Assembly (NCBI GenBank): GCA_902168115.1
Contig: CABHPB010000090.1
Coordinates: 1-58,828 of the forward strand
Direction: 5' to 3'
Source: an uncultured Methylopila sp.
GTDB taxonomy: Bacteria > Pseudomonadota > Alphaproteobacteria > Rhizobiales > Methylopilaceae
Length of the DNA: 58,828 nucleotides
The notes under the pieces were generated by a model. The model was not told the DNA's origin and made no database searches. It was given only the letters and a program-made list of their open reading frames with translations. The position numbers and the translations under genes were made by a program. This document shows positions 7,477 to 16,405 of this stretch, piece by piece (position 1 is the first letter of the stretch; the number at the start of each line of letters is the position of its first letter).

Positions 7477-9168
7477 TCACGCCGCCCGCAGCGAGGCCTG
7501 CTTCACGGGGCGGTCGCCGGCCACGAAATAGGCCGCGTCGCTGCGCGGCAGCGGCGCGCGATCGCGGATCCGGTCGGCGATCTTCTCGGCCATCATGATC
7601 GTCGTCGCGTTGAGGTTGCCGGTGATGATCAGCGGCATGATCGAGGCGTCGACGACCCTGAGCCCCTCGATCCCGTGGACGCGGCCCTGGCCGTCGACCA
7701 CCGCCATGTCGTCCTCGCCCATCTTGCACGAGCAGGACGGGTGATAGGCGGTCTCGGCGTGCTCGCGCACGAAGGCGTCGAGTTCGGCGTCGGACTGGCG
7801 CTGATCGCCCGGGCTGATCTCCCTGCCGCGATAGGGGTCGAGCGCCGGCTGGCTCATGATCTCGCGGGTGAGGCGGATGCCGTCGCGGAACTCGCGCCAG
7901 TCCTGCTCATGGCTCATGTAGTTGAACAGGATGCTCGGGTGCTCGCGCGGGTCCATCGACTTGAGCGCGATCCGGCCGCGGCTCGGCGAGCGCATCGATC
8001 CGACATGGGCCTGAAAGCCGTGCCCCTCGAAGGCGTTGGCGCCGTTGTAGCTGATCGCCACCGGCAGGAAATGGTACTGCAGGTTCGGCCAGGCGAACTC
8101 CGAGCTCGACCGGATGAAGCCGCCGGCCTCGAACTGGTTGCTGGCGCCGACGCCCGTGCCAAGGAACAGCCATTCCGCGCCGATCTTCGGCTGGTTCCAC
8201 CACTTCAGCGCCGGCGCGAGCGACACCGGCTTGCGGCACTCGTACTGCAGGTACATCTCGAGATGGTCCTGCAGGTTCTGCCCGACGCCCGGCAGGTCGA
8301 GCGTGATCGGCGCGCCGACCTCGCGCAGCAGGGCGCCCGGCCCGACGCCGGAGCGCTGCAGGATCTGCGGAGAGGCGATCGCGCCGGCCGACAGCAGCAC
8401 CTCGCGCCGCGCATGCGCGATCACCGGCTCGTCGCTCGACCCCAAGAGATAGGACACGCCGATGGCGCGCTTGCCGGAGAAGATGATGCGGTCGGTCGTG
8501 GCGTGGGTCGCGATGGTGAGGTTCGCCCGCTCCCTGGCGAGGTCGAGATAGCCGCGCGCGGTGCTCGACCGCCGGCCCTTGCGCGTCACCGTCCGGTCCA
8601 TCGGACCGAAGCCTTCCTGCTGGTAGCCGTTGAGGTCCTCGGTGCGCGGATAGCCGGCCTGGACCCCGGCTTCGATCATCGCCTGGAACAGCTCGTTGAC
8701 GCCGGGCTTGGAGGTCGTGACGCTGACCGGGCCGTCGCCGCCGTGATAGTCGTTCGGGCCGACGTCGCGGGTCTCGGACTTGCGGAAGTAGGGGAGGCAG
8801 TCGGCGTAGGTCCAGTCGCCGAGCCCCGGCGCCTGCGCCCAGCCGTCGAAGTCCATCGCGTTCCCGCGGATGTAGCACATGCCGTTGATCAGCGAGGAGC
8901 CGCCGAGCCCCTTGCCGCGGCCGCACTCCATGCGGCGGCCGTCCATGTGCGGCTCGGGATCGGTGAGATAGGCCCAGTTGTAGCGCCGTCCCTGCAGCGG
9001 GAAGGCCAGCGCCGCCGGCATCTGGGTGCGGAAGTCGAACCTGTAGTCCGGCCCGCCCGCCTCCAGCAGCAGGACGGTCACGTCCGCGTCCTCGGTCAGC
9101 CGTGCGGCGAGCACGTTGCCGGCCGAGCCGGCGCCGATGACGATATAGTCGTATTCCTTCAGGGCCAT
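7477..9168 (-). CDS. betA: Choline dehydrogenase (GMC oxidoreductase)
   Basis: A 563-residue FAD enzyme that oxidises choline to betaine aldehyde and can oxidise that further to glycine betaine. Visible: N-terminal FAD Rossmann motif ([15 protein letters not shown]), ectodomain signatures [14 protein letters not shown] and [13 protein letters not shown], and the C-terminal catalytic region with [10 protein letters not shown] (His near 476) and TGNLNATTI (Asn near 518). Length is usual for BetA. Start taken at ATG 9168, where the protein begins [14 protein letters not shown]; an ATG seven codons earlier would add a short non-conserved extension. Last gene of choXWV-betBA, 29 bp after betB. Confidence 0.93.
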   Translation of the reverse strand: MALKEYDYIVIGAGSAGNVLAARLTEDADVTVLLLEAGGPDYRFDFRTQMPAALAFPLQGRRYNWAYLTDPEPHMDGRRMECGRGKGLGGSSLINGMCYIRGNAMDFDGWAQAPGLGDWTYADCLPYFRKSETRDVGPNDYHGGDGPVSVTTSKPGVNELFQAMIEAGVQAGYPRTEDLNGYQQEGFGPMDRTVTRKGRRSSTARGYLDLARERANLTIATHATTDRIIFSGKRAIGVSYLLGSSDEPVIAHARREVLLSAGAIASPQILQRSGVGPGALLREVGAPITLDLPGVGQNLQDHLEMYLQYECRKPVSLAPALKWWNQPKIGAEWLFLGTGVGASNQFEAGGFIRSSSEFAWPNLQYHFLPVAISYNGANAFEGHGFQAHVGSMRSPSRGRIALKSMDPREHPSILFNYMSHEQDWREFRDGIRLTREIMSQPALDPYRGREISPGDQRQSDAELDAFVREHAETAYHPSCSCKMGEDDMAVVDGQGRVHGIEGLRVVDASIMPLIITGNLNATTIMMAEKIADRIRDRAPLPRSDAAYFVAGDRPVKQASLRAA

Positions 9169-9197
9169 GGGCGTCGGTCCCGTATGCAAAGTGGCGC

Positions 9198-10712
9198 TCA
9201 GAACACCGAGGCGAAGGCGCCGAGCTCGACCTGGATCGACTTGGTCTGCGTGTAGCGCTCCAGCGTCTCGACGCCGTTCTCGCGCCCGACGCCCGACTGC
9301 TTGTAGCCGCCGACCGGCATCTCGGCCGGGGACTCGCCCCAGGTGTTGATCCAGCAGATGCCGGCCTGGAGCCGGTGGATCACGCGATGCGCGCGGGCGA
9401 TGTCGCTGGTGACGAGGCCCGCCGCGAGGCCGTAAGCCGTCGCGTTGGCGCGGGTCACGGCCTCGTCCTCGCTCTCATAGGCGAGGATGCTCATGACGGG
9501 GCCGAAGATCTCGTCGCGGACGATGTCCATCTCGTCCGTGCAGTCGGTGAAGACCGTCGGCGCGACGAAGGCGCCGGCGCCGAACGCGCCGTCGGTGAGG
9601 CGCGTCCCCCCGGTCAGCAGCCTGGCGCCCGCCGCCTTTCCGCGCTCGATGTAGGAGAGCACCTTCTCCATGTGCGCGAGGCTGGAGAGCGGGCCGAAAT
9701 TGACGCTCTCGTCGAGCGGGTCGCCAGCGCGGATGCGGCGCACACGCGCCAGCACCTTATCCTCGAAGGCGCCCTTCAGCGACGCCGGCACGAAGACGCG
9801 CGTTCCGTTGGTGCAGACCTGGCCGCAGGAGAAGAAGTTCGCCATCACCGCGATGTCGGCGGCGCGGTCGAGGTCGGCGTCCTCGAAAACGATGAGCGGC
9901 GACTTTCCGCCGAGCTCCATCGTCACGTCCTTGAGCGTCGAGGCGGAGGCGCTCGCCATCACCTTCTTGCCCGTCACCGTGCCGCCGGTGAACGACACCT
10001 TGGCGATCCCCGGATGCTCCGTGATCGCCGCGCCGACCGCGGCGCCGACGCCGTTCAGCACGTTGAAGACGCCCGCCGGCAGCCCCGCCTCGGCGTAGAT
10101 CTCGGCGAGCTTGAGCGTGGTGATGGGCGTCACCTCGCTCGGCTTGAAGATCATGGCGTTGCCGGCTGCTAGCGCCGGCGCCGACTTCCAGAGCGCGATC
10201 TGGGTAGGGTAGTTCCAGGCGCCGATGCCGGCGACGACGCCGAGCGGCTCGCGCCGCGTGTAAATGAACGACGTCTCCCGCAGCGGGATCTGGCGGCCTT
10301 CGAGCGAGGGGGCGAGGCCGGCGTAGTATTCGAGCACGTCGGCGCCGGTGACGACGTCGACGGCCCTCGTCTCGGAGTACGGCTTGCCGGTGTCGAGCGT
10401 CTCGATCCGAGCCAGTTCGTCGTTCCGCTCGCGCAGGATCTCGACCGCGCGGCGCAGGATGCGGGACCGCTCCATCGCGCTCATCGCGCCCCAGACCTTC
10501 TGGCCGGCCTCCGCCGCAGCGACCGCGCGGTCGACGTCCGCCGCGCTCGCCTGCTGCACGACCGCAAGAACCTCGCCGGTCGCGGGATTGACGGTCTCGA
10601 AGGTCTCCGAACCTGCCGCGTCGACATAGGCGCCGCCGATGTGGAGCTTGAGGAGTCCGAACTCCGGCTGCGACGCGGCCTGGAGCGGCATGGCGGATGC
10701 GGCGGCGCTCAT
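9198..10712 (-). CDS. betB: Betaine-aldehyde dehydrogenase
   Basis: A 504-residue NAD(P)-dependent aldehyde dehydrogenase converting betaine aldehyde to glycine betaine. All family landmarks are present: AWNYP with N167, K190 in IFKPSE, the nucleotide-loop [10 protein letters not shown] near 241-250, general base E266 in MELGGKSP, catalytic cysteine C300 in [11 protein letters not shown], and EIFGPV further on. The start ATG overlaps the choV stop by 4 nt, which fixes the start among several possibilities in a long open frame. It serves as an in-window active reference for the inactive aldehyde-dehydrogenase domain fused to BetI at 14144-15991. Confidence 0.94.
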   Translation of the reverse strand: MSAAASAMPLQAASQPEFGLLKLHIGGAYVDAAGSETFETVNPATGEVLAVVQQASAADVDRAVAAAEAGQKVWGAMSAMERSRILRRAVEILRERNDELARIETLDTGKPYSETRAVDVVTGADVLEYYAGLAPSLEGRQIPLRETSFIYTRREPLGVVAGIGAWNYPTQIALWKSAPALAAGNAMIFKPSEVTPITTLKLAEIYAEAGLPAGVFNVLNGVGAAVGAAITEHPGIAKVSFTGGTVTGKKVMASASASTLKDVTMELGGKSPLIVFEDADLDRAADIAVMANFFSCGQVCTNGTRVFVPASLKGAFEDKVLARVRRIRAGDPLDESVNFGPLSSLAHMEKVLSYIERGKAAGARLLTGGTRLTDGAFGAGAFVAPTVFTDCTDEMDIVRDEIFGPVMSILAYESEDEAVTRANATAYGLAAGLVTSDIARAHRVIHRLQAGICWINTWGESPAEMPVGGYKQSGVGRENGVETLERYTQTKSIQVELGAFASVF

Positions 10713-11935
10713 GGCTTCTGCAACAGCCCCTTGTAGATTTCCTGATGGTCGCAAAGCCCGGCGAGCCGGCCGAGCTGGTCGACCAGCGCGATCGGGTAGT
10801 CGGTCTTGCGGCGGATCTCGATCGCGGTCTTGAGCGGCAACTCCGCCGGCGCGACGAGGATCTCGCCGTCCGACTTCCGCTCGCCGTCGATGCCGATCTC
10901 GCCGATCCTGCAGGGCTTGCCGTCGACGCTGAGCGCGACCGGTTTGCCGGCGTCGTCGAGTGTGAGTTTCGCCGAGCCGTCGCCGTTTAGCAGCACGCAG
11001 CCGCTGTCCTCGCGCTTCAGCTTGTCCGCCGGCGTCATCACCGCGTCGGCGCACAGAACCTCGAGCGGGTTCATGCGCTTGACGAATTCGGCGACGTAGT
11101 CGTCGGCCGGGCGCAGCATGATGTCGGCGGCGGCGCCGAACTGGACGACGCGCCCGCCTTCCATGATGGCGATGCGGTTGCCGATCTTGAGCGCCTCGGA
11201 GAGGTCGTGGCTGACGAAGACGATGGTCTTCTTCAGCCGCTCCTGCAGGCTGAGCAGGTCGTCCTGCAGCTTGTCGCGGATCAGCGGGTCGAGCGCCGAG
11301 AACGGCTCGTCCATCAAGAGGATGTCGGCGTCGGTCGCGAAGGCGCGGGCGAGGCCGACGCGCTGCTGCATGCCGCCCGACAGTTCCTGCACCATCTTCT
11401 CCGCCCAGCGCCCGAGGCCGACCATCTCGAGCTTCTCGTCGACGATCGCCTTGCGCTCGGCGGCCGGCATGCCGCGGATCTCGAGGCCGAAGCCGACATT
11501 GTCGCGCACCGAGCGCCACGGCAGCAGGCCGAATTGCTGGAACACCATCGAGACGGTCTTGAGCCGGATCTCCCGGAGCGTCGCGGCGTTGCAGGTCGCG
11601 ACGTCCACCTGCCTGCCCTCATGGCGGACGAGCACCTTGCCGCGCGCCGTCTTGTTGAGGCCGTTGATGGCGCGCAGCACGGTCGACTTGCCCGAGCCGG
11701 ACAGGCCCATCAGCACGCAGATCTCGCCCTCGCGGATGTCGAGGTTGACCTTGTAGGCGCCGAGCGTCGCGCCGCTGTCGTCGCGGATCTTGTCGCGGTC
11801 GGCGCCGGCGTCGGCGAGCGCCAGCGCGCGCTTGGCGTTGCCGAAGATGATGGCGAGGTCTTCGAGCTCGACCGCGTTGGTCTGGGCGTTTGTCTGGGCG
11901 TCCACGGTCGCCTCCCCGTTCGCGCCGGCGCTCAT
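10709..11935 (-). CDS. choV: Choline ABC transporter ATP-binding protein
   Basis: A 408-residue ATPase of the ProV/OpuAA/ChoV family that energises choline (or betaine) import. Walker [10 protein letters not shown] is at 77-85, the signature [14 protein letters not shown] follows, and Walker B is [12 protein letters not shown]. The C-terminal part (about 290-408) is where this family carries a CBS-like accessory region. It overlaps betB at its 3' end and choW at its 5' end by 4 nt each (ATGA), so the transporter and dehydrogenase are made from one coupled message. Confidence 0.92.
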   Translation of the reverse strand: MSAGANGEATVDAQTNAQTNAVELEDLAIIFGNAKRALALADAGADRDKIRDDSGATLGAYKVNLDIREGEICVLMGLSGSGKSTVLRAINGLNKTARGKVLVRHEGRQVDVATCNAATLREIRLKTVSMVFQQFGLLPWRSVRDNVGFGLEIRGMPAAERKAIVDEKLEMVGLGRWAEKMVQELSGGMQQRVGLARAFATDADILLMDEPFSALDPLIRDKLQDDLLSLQERLKKTIVFVSHDLSEALKIGNRIAIMEGGRVVQFGAAADIMLRPADDYVAEFVKRMNPLEVLCADAVMTPADKLKREDSGCVLLNGDGSAKLTLDDAGKPVALSVDGKPCRIGEIGIDGERKSDGEILVAPAELPLKTAIEIRRKTDYPIALVDQLGRLAGLCDHQEIYKGLLQKP

Positions 11936-12789
11936 GCCGGCCTCCTGCGGGACTGGCGCTCGGGACGCTTGCAGACGCGGTCGAGGATGATGGCGAGCAC
12001 AACGATCGCGATGCCGGCCTCAAAGCCCATGGAGATGTTGACCGAGTTCAGCGCCCGCACGACCGGCTTGCCGAGGCCGTCGGCGCCGACGAGCGCGGCG
12101 ATGACGACCATGGAGAGGCTCAGCATGATGCACTGGGTGACGCCGGCGAGGATGGTCGGCATGGCGGCCGGAAGCTCGACCTTGAACAGCAGCTGCCGCT
12201 TGGTCGCGCCATAGGCGAGGGCGGCTTCCCTGAGCGACTCCGGCACCGAGGAGATGCCGAGCTGGGTGAGCCGGATCGGCGCCGGCAGGGCGAAGATCAC
12301 GGTCGAGATCACGCCAGGCACCGTGCCGAGGCCGAACAGCACCAGCGTCGGGATCAGGTACACGAAGGTCGGGATCGTCTGCATCAGGTCGAGCACCGGC
12401 CGGATCGCGGCGTAGAGCCAGGGCCGGTGCGCCGCCATGATGCCGACCGGCACGCCGATCACGATGCAGGTCAGCGTCGACCAGATGACCAGCGACAGCG
12501 TCTGCATCGTCGCCTCCCAGTAGCCGAGGTTGATCACCAGCAGCAGCGACAGGACGATGAAGGCGACGAGCCCGAACGAGCGGTGCAGGAACCAGGCGCC
12601 GGCCGCGAACATCCCGATCAGCAGCAGCGCGGGCGCCGCGAGCAGCACCGCGGTGAGGCCGTCGACCATCGAGGACAGCGCGATCGAGACGAAGTCGAAG
12701 AAGGCCTGGCCGTGATCGGTCAGGAAGTTGATCGCCGTGGTCAGCACCGAGCCGACCGGGATCTTGTGGGACGTCAACCACTCATACAT
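11932..12789 (-). CDS. choW: Choline ABC transporter permease
   Basis: A 285-residue inner-membrane permease of the ProW/ChoW type with about six membrane segments and a binding-protein-dependent transport signature around EAALAYGATKRQLLFKVELPAAMP, the cytoplasmic loop that contacts the ATPase (quoted in two parts: EAALAYGATKRQL and LFKVELPAAMP). Single permease gene, as usual for this family, probably working as a homodimer with ChoV. It starts about 160 bp after choX, a gap that carries an imperfect GC-rich hairpin which may lower downstream expression relative to the binding protein. Confidence 0.92.
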   Translation of the reverse strand: MYEWLTSHKIPVGSVLTTAINFLTDHGQAFFDFVSIALSSMVDGLTAVLLAAPALLLIGMFAAGAWFLHRSFGLVAFIVLSLLLVINLGYWEATMQTLSLVIWSTLTCIVIGVPVGIMAAHRPWLYAAIRPVLDLMQTIPTFVYLIPTLVLFGLGTVPGVISTVIFALPAPIRLTQLGISSVPESLREAALAYGATKRQLLFKVELPAAMPTILAGVTQCIMLSLSMVVIAALVGADGLGKPVVRALNSVNISMGFEAGIAIVVLAIILDRVCKRPERQSRRRPA

Positions 12790-12859
12790 GCGCGCGGGCC
12801 CCGGGGTCTGGCGGATGGTCGCAAACGGGCGGCGGAGGATCCGGCGGCCTGTAAGCCGG

Positions 12860-12915
12860 CAGGTCGATCCGAATACGGTCGCGACGGGCGGTCTGTCCGC
12901 CGTCCGTCGCGATCC
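12860..12915 (-). other. Imperfect GC-rich hairpin between choX and choW
   Basis: GCGACGGGCGG pairs, with a small bulge, with CCGCCGTCCGTCGC a few bases later. There is no T tract. Such hairpins after the binding-protein gene often stabilise the upstream message or attenuate the rest of the operon; that role is inferred from position only. Confidence 0.4.
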
Positions 12916-12952
12916 TGGCGCCCGTGATCCGGCCCGGGCGAGGCCTGGAGGC

Positions 12953-13900
12953 TCAGTTCAGGCCGAGGCTCTTCTGCACGACCGGCAGGGCCGGCTGGCC
13001 GTCCAGCGTGGTGACGCCGTCAAGCCATGCCTTCCACGCCTCGGGCTCGGACTTCAGCCACTTCTCGGCGGCCTTCTCGCCCTCCATCCCGTCGTCGAGG
13101 ATGGAGCCCATCACCTTGTTCTCGGTGTCGAGCGTGAAATTCAGCTTGTTGAAGAAGGTCCCAAGGTTCGGGCACTCCTTGGCGTAGCCGGCGCGCAGGT
13201 TGGTGAAGATCTCCGCGCCGCCGTAGTTCGGGCCGAACACCTCGTCGCCGCCCTCGAGATACTTCAGCGGGAACTTGGTGTTCATCGGATGCGGCTCCCA
13301 GCCGAGGAACACGATCGGCTCCTTGCGGCGCTGGGCGCGGTCGACCTGGGCGAGCATGCCCTGCTCGCTGGATTCCACGAGATCGAAGCCGTTGAGGCCG
13401 AACTTGCCGTCCTTGATCATGCCGAGGATCAGGCGGTTGCCGTCATTGCCCGGCTCGATGCCGTAGATCTTGTCCTTGAGCTTGTCCTTGAACTTGGCGA
13501 TGTCCGCGAAGCTCTTGAGGCCGGCGTCGTAGAGATAGGCCGGCACCGCCAGGGTGTACTTGGCGCCCTTGAGGTTGGGGCCGATCACCTCGATCTGGCC
13601 GGCGTCGACATAGGGCTTCCGGTCCGCCTCCATGGTCGGCATCCAGTTGCCTAGGAAGACGTCGATGTCCTTCGACTTCAGCGAGGCGTAGGTGACCGGG
13701 ACCGAGAGCACTTGGGTCTTCGGCTCGTAGCCGAGCGGCTTCAGCAGGCGGGAGGCGATCGCGGTGGTCGAGGTGATGTCGGTCCAGCCGACGTCGGCGA
13801 ACCGCACGGCCTTGCAGGAGGCGGGGTCCGCCGCCTGGGCGGCGCCGGCGCCGAGAAGCGCGGCGAACAGAACCGAAATTCCGAGAGTACGACGCTTCAC
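12953..13900 (-). CDS. choX: Choline-binding periplasmic protein
   Basis: A 315-residue OpuAC/ChoX-type substrate-binding protein that captures choline in the periplasm. A signal peptide (KRRTLGISVLFAALLGAGAA) with a likely cleavage AQA-AD begins it. The mature part starts SCKAVRFADVGWTDITSTTA, typical of ChoX. The GTG at 13900 is chosen because a strong GGAGG lies 8 nt upstream and the signal peptide begins exactly there; the frame remains open upstream. First gene of choXWV-betBA. A 16-bp palindrome at 13957-13972, about 57 bp upstream of the start, is a candidate BetI operator. Confidence 0.93.
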   Translation of the reverse strand: MKRRTLGISVLFAALLGAGAAQAADPASCKAVRFADVGWTDITSTTAIASRLLKPLGYEPKTQVLSVPVTYASLKSKDIDVFLGNWMPTMEADRKPYVDAGQIEVIGPNLKGAKYTLAVPAYLYDAGLKSFADIAKFKDKLKDKIYGIEPGNDGNRLILGMIKDGKFGLNGFDLVESSEQGMLAQVDRAQRRKEPIVFLGWEPHPMNTKFPLKYLEGGDEVFGPNYGGAEIFTNLRAGYAKECPNLGTFFNKLNFTLDTENKVMGSILDDGMEGEKAAEKWLKSEPEAWKAWLDGVTTLDGQPALPVVQKSLGLN

Positions 13901-13956
13901 GGGGAAACCTCCAAAAGCCGGGGCCTCAACTGGCGCTTCACGAGTCGTAGAACGCA

Positions 13957-13972
13957 TTGAATGATCGTTCAA
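13957..13972. promoter_or_regulatory. Candidate BetI operator upstream of choX
   Basis: TTGAATGATCGTTCAA: inverted arms TTGAA/TTCAA around a 6-bp centre. It nearly matches the second site at 14109-14124 (consensus TTGAATGRTYGTTCAA), and the two flank the divergent choX and betI starts. A TetR-type repressor of the BetI family binding here is inferred from position and symmetry. Confidence 0.65.
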
Positions 13973-14108
13973 CAGCAAATTTTCGATGCCGCAGCGCAAA
14001 AACTGTCATCTTGTTGATTTCATTTGCGTCATCCGGCTGATTTTTTGTGCAGGTGCGCTGGACGGGCGAGTTTTCCAGTGCGGGCGGGCATGGCGTCGGT
14101 GATATGGA

Positions 14109-14124
14109 TTGAATGGTTGTTCAA
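14109..14124. promoter_or_regulatory. Candidate BetI operator upstream of the betI fusion gene
   Basis: TTGAATGGTTGTTCAA; the outer arms extend to 8 bp (GGATTGAA / TTCAATCC) with a 6-bp centre. It ends 19 bp before the betI start codon, so binding would block initiation, giving autorepression. It matches the site at 13957-13972 at 14 of 16 positions. Confidence 0.65.
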
Positions 14125-14143
14125 TCCATGCCTATCCTCGGAC

Positions 14144-15991
14144 ATGGCCGCGAGCGACCCTGCGTTCCCAGATGCCGATCCGATGCGTAGCTTCGAGGCG
14201 GAGCGCCGGCGGCATCTGATCGAGGCGACGATCGAGACGGTCGGGGACGTCGGCTTCAAGGCCGCCTCGCTCGGCGAGATCGCGCGCCGCGCCGGCGTGT
14301 CGCCCGGACTGTTCGCGCATTACTTCGGAGACAAGGACGGGTTGCTGGAGGCGACGCTGCGCTTCATGGCGACCCGTCTCGCCCGCGCCACCGCGCTCAG
14401 AATGCGGGCTGCGCGGTCGCCGATCGAGCGGGTGCTCGCGGTCCCGGAGTCGACGCTCGCCCCGGAGGAGTTCGATCGCCGCACGAGCGCCGTCTGGCTC
14501 GCCTTTTGGGGCCAGATCATGCATTCCGAGCCCTACAGGCGCGTGCAGGCGATCTACCTGCGTCGCATGCGCTCCAACCTTCGTCATGCGCTGCGCGAAC
14601 TGGTGCCGCCGGAGCGGCTCGAACTGACGGTCTCCACCATCGCCGCCACCATCGACGGCCTCTGGCTGCAGTCGCACGCGAACATCGAGGCGCGCGGCGA
14701 CGGCGCGGAGGCGCGCGCGGCGGTCCGCGAGCTCGTGATGTGGCTGATCGGCGCCGGCGGGCGCGTCGCCGGGCAGTCGCCGTCGGCGCCGGCGTCGCCG
14801 CAGGCCTGGGCGCCGGTCGAGGGCGCGGGCTCGCCGGCCTGGCGCGCGGTCGATCGGCTCGACCGGGCGGAGGCGCTGCGCCGCGTCGCCGAACTCCTGC
14901 GGCGCGAGCGTCGCTCGCTCGCAAGGCTCGAGGCCCGCGACACGCTGCGCCCGGTTTCCGACGTCGAAGCCCACGATCTGCCATTGATCATCCGGGCCTT
15001 CGAGCGGGCCGCGGAACGCGCCGCCGACCCGAGGCCCGAGCGCGTCCGGCTCGGCTCGGCCTGCTACGGCGTCGAACTGCGCGAGACCGCCGGGGGCGTC
15101 GCCGCCGGCGTTCACTGGAGCGCGGCGCTGCTGTCGGCGGGCCGGATCGCGGCGCCGGCGCTGGCCGCCGGAAGCTCGGTGCTGATCTGCTCGGCGGCCC
15201 GCAAGGCCCGCGCGATCGATCGACTCGGCGAGATCCTCTTCGAAGCCGGCGTTCCCTCCGACGCTTTCGCCATGGCGGCCGGCGAGGACGCCGAGAGGGC
15301 GATGCGCGTGAACGCGCCTGCGCTGGTCGCGTGGGACCGGGCGCCTGCGAAATCGGCCGTCTTCGTCGGCGAGGACGCGGACGTGCCCGCCGCCGCGGCG
15401 GCGCTTCTGACCGGGCGGCGGCCCTGGGCGCGCGGGCGCGCGCTGAGCGAGACCGTCGTCTTCGCTGCGGCCGCCGTGCGCCGCCCGCTGGTCGAGCGGC
15501 TCAAGGCCGGGCTTCGCTCGCTCGAGCCCGGCGACCCGACCGATCCGGCCTGCGACGTCGGCCCTCTTCCCGACCGGGATGCGCTCGAGCAGGCTCTGTC
15601 GGCGATCGCGGAAGCCGGAGCGGCCGGGGCCAGTCTCAGGGCGGGCGGCCGCGCGCATGAGAGCGGCCGCGGCCGGGCCTGCCATCTGAGGCCGACGTTG
15701 CTCGATGGCGTCGACGAGACCATGGCCGTCGTCAGGACGCCGCTGTTCGCGCCGATCGTGAGCGTCTGCGAGGCGGCCGACGAGACCGAAGCGGCAGCGC
15801 GTCTGCGCGCTTTCGGCCGGGATCTGAGGCTCGGCGTGTTCGCCGCCGACCCTGACCGGGCGCTCCGCTTCGTGGCGGAGGCCGGCGCGTCGGTCAGCTG
15901 GATCAACGGCGCCTCAAGCCATCCGGACTGGGCGGCGCCGGAGCCGGACGGCTTCGAGACGGTCCGGCGCGCGGTCGTGTCGGAGGCCTGA
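14144..15991 (+). CDS. betI: BetI-type TetR repressor fused to an inactive aldehyde-dehydrogenase domain
   Basis: A 615-residue fusion. Residues about 15-200 are a BetI-like TetR repressor: RRRHLIEATIETVGDVGF, helix-turn-helix SLGEIARRAGVSPGLFAHYF, and BetI-like ligand half (VWLAFWGQIMH, IAATIDGLWL). After a Pro/Ala linker, residues about 230-610 align along their length with the BetB of this window, from ALRRVAELLRRER through LEARDT, APALAAG, LFEAGVPSDAF, KSAVFVGEDAD, VRTPLFAPIVSV to VSWING. Catalytic features are gone: the cysteine position is Leu434 (GRALSE for GQVCTN), the general-base Glu is Arg, and about 25 residues carrying the nucleotide loop are missing. The likely role is choline-operon repression with a betaine-aldehyde or similar sensor. 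Start ATG 14144 lies just after an operator palindrome; an upstream start is possible but would overlap it. Confidence 0.88.
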   Translation: MAASDPAFPDADPMRSFEAERRRHLIEATIETVGDVGFKAASLGEIARRAGVSPGLFAHYFGDKDGLLEATLRFMATRLARATALRMRAARSPIERVLAVPESTLAPEEFDRRTSAVWLAFWGQIMHSEPYRRVQAIYLRRMRSNLRHALRELVPPERLELTVSTIAATIDGLWLQSHANIEARGDGAEARAAVRELVMWLIGAGGRVAGQSPSAPASPQAWAPVEGAGSPAWRAVDRLDRAEALRRVAELLRRERRSLARLEARDTLRPVSDVEAHDLPLIIRAFERAAERAADPRPERVRLGSACYGVELRETAGGVAAGVHWSAALLSAGRIAAPALAAGSSVLICSAARKARAIDRLGEILFEAGVPSDAFAMAAGEDAERAMRVNAPALVAWDRAPAKSAVFVGEDADVPAAAAALLTGRRPWARGRALSETVVFAAAAVRRPLVERLKAGLRSLEPGDPTDPACDVGPLPDRDALEQALSAIAEAGAAGASLRAGGRAHESGRGRACHLRPTLLDGVDETMAVVRTPLFAPIVSVCEAADETEAAARLRAFGRDLRLGVFAADPDRALRFVAEAGASVSWINGASSHPDWAAPEPDGFETVRRAVVSEA

Positions 15992-16000
15992 GCGCCGGCG

Positions 16001-16342
16001 TCAGTGCGCGACGGACTTCGACAGCAGCGAGACGACGACCACGCCGGCGACGATCAACGCGATGCCGAGGATCGCCGCGAGGTCCAGAGACTGCCGGAAC
16101 CAGAGCCAGCCGACCGCGGAGATCAGGACGATCCCGCCGCCGGACCAGATCGCATAGGCGACGCCGGTGGGGATCGTCTTCAGCACATGGGAGAGCAGGT
16201 AGAAGGCGACGCCGTAGCCGGCCGCGGTGACGAGACTCGGGCCGAGCCTCGAAAAACCCTCGGACGCCTTGAGCGCGGAGGTCGCGATGACTTCCGCGAC
16301 GATCGCGAGGGCGAGCAGGAGATAGGCCGATCCGATGGGCAT
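16001..16342 (-). CDS. Small multidrug resistance (SMR) family transporter
   Basis: A 113-residue four-helix membrane protein of the EmrE/SugE family, exporting quaternary cations or guanidinium-like compounds by proton exchange. The essential membrane glutamate is E17 in [20 protein letters not shown] in the third helix is typical. Quaternary-amine export would fit the choline genes alongside. Its ATG follows immediately after the T tract of the terminator of the upstream porin gene, and its ribosome site (GGAG, 6 nt before ATG) is the 3' arm of that terminator stem. Convergent with the betI fusion gene, 9 bp apart. Confidence 0.9.
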   Translation of the reverse strand: MPIGSAYLLLALAIVAEVIATSALKASEGFSRLGPSLVTAAGYGVAFYLLSHVLKTIPTGVAYAIWSGGGIVLISAVGWLWFRQSLDLAAILGIALIVAGVVVVSLLSKSVAH

Positions 16343-16380
16343 AAAAAACTCCGGGCGGGTTTGGCGACCCGCCCGGAGTT
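16343..16380 (-). terminator. Terminator of the porin gene, overlapping the SMR ribosome site
   Basis: Perfect 14-bp stem (16347-16360 with 16367-16380), 6-nt loop, followed on the minus strand by six T that end at the ATG of the SMR gene. The GGAG of the descending arm is the only ribosome site available to that gene, so a read-through transcript would hide the site in the hairpin. Confidence 0.88.
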
Positions 16381-16405
16381 CAATCTAGGGTCAGGTCCGC
16401 CGCGC

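Noticed and set aside
9198-11519. A betB reading extended far upstream (773 codons)
   Set aside because: The extra part is a shadow of choV; the ATGA overlap at 10709-10712 sets the real start.
14024-14143. An upstream extension of the betI fusion gene to 14024
   Set aside because: It would run through the operator palindrome at 14109-14124 and adds residues unlike BetI; ATG 14144 fits the family start better.
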